A stretch of DNA of 6,156 bases. It comes from Actinomycetales bacterium. Lineage in GTDB: Bacteria > Actinomycetota > Actinomycetes > Actinomycetales > Cellulomonadaceae. Shown here one piece after another: positions 1 to 5,774 of this stretch (its first letter is position 1; every line of letters starts with the position of its first letter). The notes beneath the pieces were generated by a model. The model had not been told where the DNA came from, did not search any database, and worked only from the letters and a program-made list of their open reading frames with translations. The stretch covers positions 1-6,156 of the forward strand of contig JAAZAC010000020.1 of NCBI GenBank assembly GCA_012514545.1, in the 5' to 3' direction. Both the position numbers and the translations under genes were made by a program.

Positions 1-123
1 GCCCATGGGCTGCCCGATCCGCTCGAGCAGCCCGACGGCGAGCGCCTCCTCGGCCTCGACGTCGATCAGCTGGTACTTGATCGACGACGATCCCGCGTTG
101 ACGACCAGGACGTGCTCGCTCAC
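1..123 (-). CDS. ackA: Acetate kinase, N-terminal fragment (cut by window edge)
   Basis: Acetate kinase converts acetyl phosphate plus ADP to acetate plus ATP, reversibly, in the cytosol. Only the first 41 codons are present; the gene continues beyond position 1. The start of the protein reads VSEHVLVVNAGSSSIKYQLI (first residue is Met in the cell). VLVVNAGSSSIK at residues 5-16 matches the N-terminal acetokinase family signature, including the Asn (N9), the Ser run and the Lys (K16) of the phosphate-binding start of the ASKHA fold. The GTG start at 123-121 is chosen because it places the signature at the usual distance from the N-terminus and has an AAGGAG Shine-Dalgarno 5 nt upstream, inside the end of pta. 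The start overlaps the pta stop by 4 nt (GTGA), so translation is probably coupled. It is the last visible gene of the xfp-pta-ackA operon. Family assignment is firm despite the short fragment, because the signature and the pta neighbour agree. Confidence 0.95.
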   Translation of the reverse strand, partial: MSEHVLVVNAGSSSIKYQLIDVEAEEALAVGLLERIGQPMG

Positions 124-2207
124 ATGCTCTCCTTCGTGCTGGTGGTGCCGGCCACGGCCTGCGCCTGGATGGCCGTGATGGCGACGGTGTTGACGATGTC
201 CTGCACCAGCGCCCCGCGGGAGAGGTCGTTCACCGGCTTGCGCAGCCCCTGCAGGACCGGCCCGATGGCGACCGCTCCGGCCGAGCGCTGCACCGCCTTG
301 TACGTGTTGTTGCCCGTGTTGAGGTCCGGGAAGATGAAGACCGTCGCGCGGCCGGCCACCGTGGAGTCCGGCATCTTCGTCTTCGCCACGGAGGCGTCGA
401 CGGCCGCGTCGTACTGGATGGGGCCCTCGACGTCGAGGTCGGGGCGCCGCTCGCGGACGATCGCCGTCGCCCGGCGCACCTTCTCGACGTCGGGACCGGA
501 GCCCGACTCGCCGGTCGAGTAGGACAGCATCGCCACGCGGGGCTCGATGCCGAACTGGCGCGCGGTCTGCGCGGACGAGATCGCGATGTCGGCGAGCTGC
601 TCCGCCGTCGGGTCCGGGTTGACGGCCGCGTCGCCGTAGACGAGCACGCGGTCCTCGAGCGCCATGAAGAACACGCTGGACACGATCGAGACGTCGGGCG
701 TGGTCTTGATGATCTCGAACGCCGGGCGGATGGTGTGCGCCGTCGTGTGGATGGCCCCGGAGACCATGCCGTCGGCGAGGCCCATGTGGACCATCATCGT
801 GCCGAAGTACGAGACCGAGCCGACGATCTCCCGGGCCCGCTCGACCGTCATGCCCTTGTGCTTGCGCAGCTCGGCGTACTCGTGGGCGAACCGCTCGAAG
901 AGCTCGCCCTCCTTCGGGTCGAGGACCTTCGCCGCGCTGATGTCGAGGCCCAGCTCGGTGGCCCGGGCCCGGATGGCGGCCTCGTTGCCGAGGATCGTCA
1001 GGTCGGCGACGTCCCGCTGGAGCAGCGTGGAGGCGGCGCGCAGGATCCGGTCGTCGCTGCCCTCGGGGAGCACGATGTGCTTGCGGTCGGCGCGCGCCCG
1101 GGCGAGCAGCTCGTACTCGAACATCAGCGGCGTGACGACGCTCGGCCGCGTGACGTCGAGCCGCCGCAGCACCTCCGCGCCGTCGACGTGCCGCTCGAAC
1201 AGGGCGAGGGCCGTGTCGACCTTGCGCTGGGAGTCGGCGGTGAGGCGGCCGCGCACGGACGCCGCCCGGTTCGCCGACTTGAAGGTGCCCTGGTCGGTCT
1301 GGATGATCGGCAGCCGCTGGCCCAGGCCGCTGACGAGCCGGCTGATGGGCTCCGGCGGCGTGAAGCCGCCGTTGAGGATGATGCCGGCGAGCGACGGGAA
1401 GCCCTCGGCCGCGTGCGCGGACACCAGCCCGAGCAGCACGTCGCCCCGGTCGCCCGGCGTGATGACGACGGCGCCGTCGCTGAGCCGCTCGAGGAGGTGC
1501 TCGAGCGACATCGCGCCCACGAGCAGCTCGAGCGCCTCGCGGGAGAGCAGGGCCTCGTCGCCGGCGACGAGGTGCCCGCCGACGGCCTCCATGACCGCGC
1601 GCACGGTCGGCGCGGCGAGGAGCTGGTCCTCCGGCACCGCCCACGCGGGCAGGGTCGCGGACAGGGCCGTGCGGACGGCCGTCAGCGAGTCGGGGTCGCA
1701 GCGGTTCGCGATGACGGCGAGCACCTCCGCGTGCTGCGCGCGCAGCTCCGCGAGGCTCACCTCCGCGGCCTGCCGGACCGCCTCGGGCTTGCGCCCCGCG
1801 CCGCGCACGACGAGCAGCACCGGCGCGCCGAGGTTCACGGCGATCCGGGCGTTGTACGACAGCTCCGTCGGCCCGACGACGTCGGTGTAGTCCGTCCCGA
1901 CGATGACCACCGCGTCGCAGGCCTGCGCCATGTCGTGGTACCGCGTGACGATCCGGGCCAGCGCGTCGTCGGGGTCCGCGTGGACGTCCTCGTACGTCAC
2001 CCCGACGCACTGCTCGTAGGTGAGATCCACGCCGTCCCGCGAGAGGAGCAGCTCGAGCACGTAGTCGGGCTGGTCGGACGACCGCGCGACCGGGCGGAAC
2101 ACGCCGACGCGCGGCACGGTCCGGCTGAGCAGGTCGACCATGCCGAGGGCGATCGTGGACTTCCCGGTGTCGCCCTCCGCGGAGGTGATGTACAGGCTGC
2201 GTGCCAT
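120..2207 (-). CDS. pta: Phosphate acetyltransferase, long form with N-terminal regulatory domains
   Basis: Pta interconverts acetyl phosphate plus CoA and acetyl-CoA plus phosphate in the cytosol. The protein is 695 aa from the ATG at 2207, the length of long-form (E. coli-like) Pta rather than the roughly 330-aa short form. Residues 1 to about 195 form a BioD-like P-loop domain with SAEGDTGKST at 9-18. Roughly 200-315 is the DRTGG-type middle domain. About 360-683 is the PTA_PTB catalytic domain, with LPEGSDDRIL, YFGTMMVHMGLADGMVSGA and FPDLNTGNNTYKAVQRSAGA. NDLSRG carries S663 and R664, followed by D670, matching the spacing of the catalytic Ser/Arg/Asp (S309, R310, D316) of Methanosarcina Pta. 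A GTG three codons upstream (2216) is also possible. Neither start has a well-placed Shine-Dalgarno; the ATG is preferred because homologues usually begin MARS. It lies 40 nt after xfp and overlaps ackA by 4 nt, so all three are probably co-transcribed. No frameshift or missing motif is seen. Confidence 0.97.
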   Translation of the reverse strand: MARSLYITSAEGDTGKSTIALGMVDLLSRTVPRVGVFRPVARSSDQPDYVLELLLSRDGVDLTYEQCVGVTYEDVHADPDDALARIVTRYHDMAQACDAVVIVGTDYTDVVGPTELSYNARIAVNLGAPVLLVVRGAGRKPEAVRQAAEVSLAELRAQHAEVLAVIANRCDPDSLTAVRTALSATLPAWAVPEDQLLAAPTVRAVMEAVGGHLVAGDEALLSREALELLVGAMSLEHLLERLSDGAVVITPGDRGDVLLGLVSAHAAEGFPSLAGIILNGGFTPPEPISRLVSGLGQRLPIIQTDQGTFKSANRAASVRGRLTADSQRKVDTALALFERHVDGAEVLRRLDVTRPSVVTPLMFEYELLARARADRKHIVLPEGSDDRILRAASTLLQRDVADLTILGNEAAIRARATELGLDISAAKVLDPKEGELFERFAHEYAELRKHKGMTVERAREIVGSVSYFGTMMVHMGLADGMVSGAIHTTAHTIRPAFEIIKTTPDVSIVSSVFFMALEDRVLVYGDAAVNPDPTAEQLADIAISSAQTARQFGIEPRVAMLSYSTGESGSGPDVEKVRRATAIVRERRPDLDVEGPIQYDAAVDASVAKTKMPDSTVAGRATVFIFPDLNTGNNTYKAVQRSAGAVAIGPVLQGLRKPVNDLSRGALVQDIVNTVAITAIQAQAVAGTTSTKESM
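129..134 (-). promoter_or_regulatory. Ribosome binding site of ackA
   Basis: On the minus strand AAGGAG lies 5 nt before the GTG start of ackA, within the last codons of pta. It is a near-perfect Shine-Dalgarno sequence and supports the GTG as the true start. Because it is embedded in coding sequence just before the pta stop, ribosomes finishing pta could reinitiate here. Confidence 0.75.
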
Positions 2208-2247
2208 CTCTCCCACTACTTCTCGTCCCCCCGCGGGTGGCGGCGGG

Positions 2248-4737
2248 TCACTCGTTGTCGCCCGCGGTGGCGGCGGTGGCCGACACGCGGTTCGCCTGGG
2301 GCCCCCCGACGCCGCGACCGGTGTCGCCGGCGTCGGGCCACACCCAGTCGCGGACCTCGGGGATGTCCTCCCCGTGGTCGCGGGTGTACTGCCGCGCGCG
2401 CAGGCGCGCGTCCTGCATCTCCTGGCGCAGCTCGGCCGCCCGCGTGCCCAGGTGCGGCACCCGGTCGATGACGTCGATGACCAGGTGGTACCGGTCGAGG
2501 TCGTTGAGCATCACCATGTCGAACGGCGTGGTGGTGGTGCCCTCCTCCTTGTACCCGCGCACGTGGATGTTCGCGTGGCCGTTGCGGCGGTACGTGAGCC
2601 GGTGGATGAGCCACGGGTAGCCGTGGTACGCGAAGATGATCGGCTTGTCCGCCGTGAAGATCGTGTCGAAGTCGCGGTCGGAGAGCCCGTGCGGGTGCTC
2701 GCGCTCGTCCTGCAGCCGCATGAGGTCGACGACGTTGACGACGCGCACGTTGAGCTCGGGCAGCTTGCGGCGCAGGATGTCCGCCGCGGCGAGCACCTCG
2801 AGCGTGGGCACGTCGCCCGCGCAGGCGAGCACGACGTCGGGGTCCTCGCCCCGCTCCTCGGTGCCGGCCCACTCCCAGATGCCGAGGCCGCGCGCGCAGT
2901 GCGCGATGGCCTCGTCCATCGTCAGCCAGTTGGGTGCCGGCTGCTTGCCCGCGACGACCACGTTGACGTAGTTGCGGCTGCGCAGGCAGTGGTCGTAGGT
3001 CGACAGCAGCGTGTTCGTGTCCGGCGGCAGGTAGACGCGGACGATCTCGGCCTTCTTGTTGACCACGTGGTCGATGAAGCCCGGGTCCTGGTGGCTGAAG
3101 CCGTTGTGGTCCTGCCGCCACACGTGCGACGTGAGCAGGTAGTTCAGCGACGCGATGGGCCGCCGCCACGGGATCTCGCGGGTGACCTTCAGCCACTTCG
3201 CGTGCTGGTTGAACATCGCGTCGATGATGTGGATGAAGGCCTCGTAGCAGCTGAAGACGCCGTGCCGGCCGGTGAGCAGGTAGCCCTCGAGCCAGCCCTG
3301 GCACTGGTGCTCGGACAGCATCTCGACGACGCGGCCGTTCGGGCCGAGGTGGTCGTCCGTGGGCCGCAGCTCCGCGTTCCAGGTCTTGTCGGTGACCTCG
3401 AGGAGAGCGCCGAGCCGGTTCGAGGCCGTTTCGTCCGGGCCGAACACGCGGAAGTTGTCGGGGTTGGCCTCCATGACCGCCGCGAGCCACTGGCCGAGCA
3501 CGCGGGTGGCCTCGGAGATCGAGCCGCCCGGCACGGGCACGTCGACGGCGAAGTCCCGGAAGTCCGGCAGGCGCAGGTCGCGCAGCAGGAGCCCGCCGTT
3601 GGCCTGCGGGACGGCGCTCATGCGCAGCTCGCCCTCGGGCGCGAGCGCGGCGATCTCCGGCATGACGGCGCCCGTGGCGTCGAAGAGCTCCTCGGGCCGG
3701 TAGGACCGCAGCCAGCCCTCGAGCACCTGCAGGTGCTCTTCCGTGTCCCGCGCGCTCGCGAGCGGCACCTGGTGCGAGCGCCAGGAGTCCTCGACCTGGT
3801 GGCCGTCGATGACGGGCGGGCACGTCCAGCCCTTGGGCGTGCGGAGGATGATCATGGGCCAGCGGGGGCGCTCGGTGCTGCCGCGGCGGGCCGCCGACTT
3901 GATCTCGGCGATCTGGTTGAGGCACTCGTCGAGCACCTGGGCCATGCGCTGGTGCACCTCGGCCGGGTCCTCGCCGTCGAACCCGCCGGAGACGACGTAC
4001 GGGGTGTGGCCGTAGCCGCGCATGAGGTCGAGGAGCTCGTCCTCGTCGATCCGCGCCAGCACCGTCGGGTTGGCGATCTTGTAGCCGTTGAGGTGCAGGA
4101 TCGGCAGGACCACGCCGTCGGTCAGCGGGTTGACGAACTTGTTCGAGTGCCAGCTGGTCGCCAGCGGCCCGGTCTCCGCCTCGCCGTCGCCGACGACGGC
4201 GGCGACGAGCAGGTCGGGGTTGTCGAAGGCCGCGCCGTACGCGTGCGAGAGCGCGTAGCCGAGCTCGCCGCCCTCGTGGATCGAGCCGGGCGTCTCCGGG
4301 GCGACGTGGCTGGGGATGCCGCCCGGGAACGAGAACTGCCGGAAGAGCTTGCGCAGCCCCTCGGAGTCGCGCGTGATGTCCGTGTAGACCTCGGAGTACG
4401 TGCCGTCGAGGTAGGCGTTCGCGACGAGGCCGGGGCCTCCGTGCCCCGGCCCCGTGATGTAGAGCGTGGGCTGGTGACGCTCGCGGATCACCCGGTTGAG
4501 GTGCGCGTAGATGAAGTTGAGGCCGGGCGTGGTGCCCCAGTGGCCGAGGAGGCGCGGCTTGACGTGGTCGCGGTGGAGGGGCTCGGCGAGCAGGGGGTTG
4601 TCGAGCAGGTAGATCTGGCCCACGGAGAGGTAGTTCGCCGCGCGCCACCACTTGTCGACGCGCTCCAGGGTCTCCTCGTCGAGGGGGGCCACGTCGCGGG
4701 TGCTCCAGCCGGCGGGACGGTCGAGGACGGACGTCAT
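2248..4737 (-). CDS. xfp: Xylulose-5-phosphate/fructose-6-phosphate phosphoketolase
   Basis: This thiamine-diphosphate enzyme splits xylulose-5-P (and often fructose-6-P) with inorganic phosphate into acetyl phosphate plus glyceraldehyde-3-P (or erythrose-4-P). The protein is 829 aa, close to the roughly 825 aa of bifidobacterial Xfp. Both phosphoketolase signatures are intact: EGGELGY at 155-161, and a G-x3-D-x-P pattern ending in GDGE at 168-186, which continues as the ThDP/Mg site GDGEAETG. By position, H66 (LGHWGTTPG), H99 (GPGHGGPG), H144 (IPSH), H322-Q323, E476 (SEHQ) and H549 (FSHQDPG) correspond to catalytic or substrate-binding residues described for bifidobacterial enzymes; this alignment is from memory. 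Domain order is XFP_N, XFP middle, XFP_C. A polar Ala/Gly-rich tail of about 29 residues follows WVWP at 798-801. The ATG at 4737 has GAGGAG 5 nt upstream. It is the first gene of the operon and supplies acetyl-P to the downstream Pta and AckA. Whether it prefers X5P or F6P cannot be read from the sequence alone. Confidence 0.98.
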   Translation of the reverse strand: MTSVLDRPAGWSTRDVAPLDEETLERVDKWWRAANYLSVGQIYLLDNPLLAEPLHRDHVKPRLLGHWGTTPGLNFIYAHLNRVIRERHQPTLYITGPGHGGPGLVANAYLDGTYSEVYTDITRDSEGLRKLFRQFSFPGGIPSHVAPETPGSIHEGGELGYALSHAYGAAFDNPDLLVAAVVGDGEAETGPLATSWHSNKFVNPLTDGVVLPILHLNGYKIANPTVLARIDEDELLDLMRGYGHTPYVVSGGFDGEDPAEVHQRMAQVLDECLNQIAEIKSAARRGSTERPRWPMIILRTPKGWTCPPVIDGHQVEDSWRSHQVPLASARDTEEHLQVLEGWLRSYRPEELFDATGAVMPEIAALAPEGELRMSAVPQANGGLLLRDLRLPDFRDFAVDVPVPGGSISEATRVLGQWLAAVMEANPDNFRVFGPDETASNRLGALLEVTDKTWNAELRPTDDHLGPNGRVVEMLSEHQCQGWLEGYLLTGRHGVFSCYEAFIHIIDAMFNQHAKWLKVTREIPWRRPIASLNYLLTSHVWRQDHNGFSHQDPGFIDHVVNKKAEIVRVYLPPDTNTLLSTYDHCLRSRNYVNVVVAGKQPAPNWLTMDEAIAHCARGLGIWEWAGTEERGEDPDVVLACAGDVPTLEVLAAADILRRKLPELNVRVVNVVDLMRLQDEREHPHGLSDRDFDTIFTADKPIIFAYHGYPWLIHRLTYRRNGHANIHVRGYKEEGTTTTPFDMVMLNDLDRYHLVIDVIDRVPHLGTRAAELRQEMQDARLRARQYTRDHGEDIPEVRDWVWPDAGDTGRGVGGPQANRVSATAATAGDNE

Positions 4738-4742
4738 CTCAT

Positions 4743-4748
4743 CTCCTC
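4743..4748 (-). promoter_or_regulatory. Ribosome binding site of xfp
   Basis: GAGGAG on the minus strand is followed by the 5-nt spacer ATGAG and then the xfp ATG. The ATG inside the spacer is out of frame and reaches a stop after two codons, so it is not the start. Confidence 0.75.
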
Positions 4749-4763
4749 ACGCGCTGCCGGCAC

Positions 4764-4780
4764 GCCGGGCGGTCCCCGGC
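4764..4780. repeat. Small inverted repeat in the xfp leader
   Basis: GCCGGG and CCCGGC form perfect 6-bp arms around a 5-nt loop. If xfp starts transcription near 4777-4779 from the candidate -10 at 4785-4790, the repeat would sit at the start of its mRNA, as a 5' hairpin or an operator. In DNA this GC-rich such a repeat can easily arise by chance, so function is a guess. Confidence 0.3.
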
Positions 4781-4784
4781 CTGC

Positions 4785-4790
4785 CTTCTA
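4785..4790 (-). promoter_or_regulatory. Candidate -10 element of xfp (weak)
   Basis: TAGAAG on the minus strand is the only TA-containing -10-like hexamer between the xfp start and the divergent gene. It lies about 48 nt upstream of the xfp ATG, which would give a leader of roughly 40 nt. The last base departs from the TAnnnT consensus, and no -35 resembling TTGAC is present 16-19 bp upstream. The call rests mainly on the lack of alternatives. Confidence 0.3.
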
Positions 4791-4802
4791 GGTTGCCGTG
4801 CG

Positions 4803-4816
4803 TGTCGGCCACGACA
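4803..4816. repeat. Dyad TGTCG-N4-CGACA upstream of xfp, possible operator
   Basis: TGTCG and CGACA are perfect 5-bp arms around 4 nt. The dyad covers the position where the -35 of the candidate xfp promoter would fall, a usual site for a regulator to bind. It does not match a known box that I can name with confidence, and about one such dyad is expected by chance in an intergenic region of this size and composition. Confidence 0.25.
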
Positions 4817-4942
4817 GGGGACGTTCGGCCCCGCCGTCGGCCGCTGCGACGTGCGCAGGGCCAGGCCACACCCGCAATGCCACCACATCGGGGCCCGCTG
4901 CGCACGACCCCGGCCGCGCGCCGCGCCGCGTGCCCGCTCGAC

Positions 4943-4948
4943 TAGCCT
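4943..4948 (+). promoter_or_regulatory. -10 element of a probable leaderless promoter for the SURF1-family gene
   Basis: TAGCCT fits the actinobacterial -10 pattern TAnnnT. It is separated by exactly 7 nt from the A of the ATG at 4956, so transcription would begin at the start codon itself. No Shine-Dalgarno precedes this ATG, which fits a leaderless mRNA. No clear -35 is seen, which is common for such promoters. This element also decides between the ATG and an upstream in-frame GTG at 4851. Confidence 0.6.
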
Positions 4949-4955
4949 CGACGCC

Positions 4956-5753
4956 ATGACGGCCGCCCCGCCCCGGTACGTCCGGACCGCCGTCACCCCC
5001 CGGATGCTCGGGCTGCTCGTCGTGCTGCTCGCGATCGCCGCCGTGTGCGCCCGCCTGGGGGTCTGGCAGCTCGACCGGGCGCAGCAGGCGCGGGCCGACG
5101 ACGACGGCGCCCCCGCGGCCGCCGCCGTCCCCCTCGCCGACGTCCTGGCGCCGCAGACGACGTTCACGGGCGTCGCGGACGGGCGCCTCGTGACGGCCGC
5201 GGGCCGGTTCGCCGAGGACGAGGTGCTGGTGCCCGGGCGCGAGCTCGCCGGCGAGCCGGGGTACCTCGTCGTGACCCCGTTCGTGGTGGCGGACTCGGGG
5301 GCGACGCTCGCCGTCGTGCGCGGCTGGGTGGCCGACCCGGCGGCGGCCGCGGCGGCCCCGCCGCCCGCCGGCGACGTGACGGTCGAGGGCGTGCTGCAGG
5401 TCGGCGAGGCCGGGGGCGACGACGCCGGGCTGCCGCCCGGGCAGGTGGCCGCCGTCAGCCCGGCGGCGCTCGTCAACCGCTGGGGCGGCCCCATGTACAC
5501 GGGTTACCTCCTGCTCACGGGGGGCGACGCCGTCGTCGCGGGGCTGCGGCCGGTGCCCCCGCCCGAGCGGTCGGGCGGCTGGGACCTGCAGAACCTCGCC
5601 TACGCGCTGCAGTGGTGGCTGTTCGGCGCCTTCGCGGTGCTGCTGTGGGCGCGGCTGGTGCGCGACGAGGCGCGGCGCGCGGCGGCGGAGGCGCCGGGGG
5701 AGGCGCCGGGGGAGTCCCCGGCGCCGGACGGGGCGGCCGAGCGCTCGGGTTGA
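4956..5753 (+). CDS. SURF1-family protein, probable cytochrome oxidase assembly factor
   Basis: SURF1 proteins help assemble haem-copper cytochrome c oxidase in the membrane, in some bacteria by handling haem a. The 265-aa product has the family layout. A first membrane helix at about 17-33 is followed by LGVWQLDR (34-41), the family's L-G-x-W-Q-L-x-R motif. An extracytoplasmic domain follows, with GRFAEDEVLVPGR (83-95), VVRGWV (120-125) and VEGVLQ (143-148). A second helix at about 214-232 begins NLAYALQWWLFGAF and is followed by the positive residues R and K/R-type anchors of ARLVRDEARR. The tail is disordered and contains the repeat EAPGEAPGESP. The whole protein lacks histidine; N213 sits where many proteobacterial members have His before the YA-x-x-W motif. 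The reading frame extends upstream to a GTG at 4851, but those 35 residues are Arg/Pro-rich and non-homologous-looking, and the leaderless -10 favours the ATG. No oxidase gene lies in the window, so the partner is inferred from family knowledge. Confidence 0.88.
   Translation: MTAAPPRYVRTAVTPRMLGLLVVLLAIAAVCARLGVWQLDRAQQARADDDGAPAAAAVPLADVLAPQTTFTGVADGRLVTAAGRFAEDEVLVPGRELAGEPGYLVVTPFVVADSGATLAVVRGWVADPAAAAAAPPPAGDVTVEGVLQVGEAGGDDAGLPPGQVAAVSPAALVNRWGGPMYTGYLLLTGGDAVVAGLRPVPPPERSGGWDLQNLAYALQWWLFGAFAVLLWARLVRDEARRAAAEAPGEAPGESPAPDGAAERSG
5688..5711 (+). repeat. Two tandem copies of a 12-bp unit in the SURF1 C-terminal coding end
   Basis: GAGGCGCCGGGG occurs twice in direct succession, encoding EAPG twice; a third, diverged copy starts GAG at 5712. 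The repeat keeps the reading frame and lies in the presumably disordered cytoplasmic tail, so copy number changes would probably be tolerated. Confidence 0.7.
5702..5725 (+). repeat. Perfect 10-bp hairpin overlapping the end of the SURF1-family gene
   Basis: GGCGCCGGGG (5702-5711) and CCCCGGCGCC (5716-5725) are exact reverse complements around the loop GAGT, ending 25 nt before the stop codon begins. No T-run follows, so it is not a standard intrinsic terminator. It could attenuate transcription into the next gene, protect the mRNA 3' end, or be a by-product of the adjacent repeat. Confidence 0.6.
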
Positions 5754-5774
5754 CGCGTGGTGCAGGGTGGGGCC

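Noticed and set aside
2208..2247. Possible terminator or promoter between xfp and pta
   Set aside because: The 40 nt contain only short GC runs, with no stable stem followed by T residues and no -10-like hexamer. Read-through from xfp to pta is the simpler reading.
664..2471. Long plus-strand open frames opposite pta
   Set aside because: They are antisense shadows of pta, low in complexity and rich in Arg/Ser or Val/Arg/Asp. The pta frame has all family motifs.
2216..4651. An 811-codon minus-strand frame overlapping xfp
   Set aside because: It is a shifted frame of xfp, extremely rich in Arg, Pro, Ala and Gly, without domain motifs. It is explained by the third-position GC of the real gene.
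2140..4791. An 883-codon open frame on the plus strand covering all of xfp
   Set aside because: It is antisense to a complete, motif-intact phosphoketolase. Its translation is dominated by V, R, D, L, E and A repeats typical of the complementary frame of high-GC coding DNA, and shows no recognisable domain.
4851..4955. N-terminal extension of the SURF1-family protein from GTG 4851
   Set aside because: The added residues are Arg/Pro/His-rich without hydrophobic or family character, no Shine-Dalgarno precedes the GTG, and the leaderless -10 lies inside this stretch.
4739..5500. A 253-codon minus-strand frame opposite the SURF1-family gene and intergenic region
   Set aside because: Its composition is dominated by Ala, Ser, Thr, Pro and Arg with no domain, and it opposes a gene with clear membrane helices and family motifs.
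5702..5725. Intrinsic terminator for the SURF1-family gene
   Set aside because: The stem is strong, but the downstream sequence is GC-rich with no T-tract and the hairpin lies within the coding sequence, so it is listed only as a repeat.
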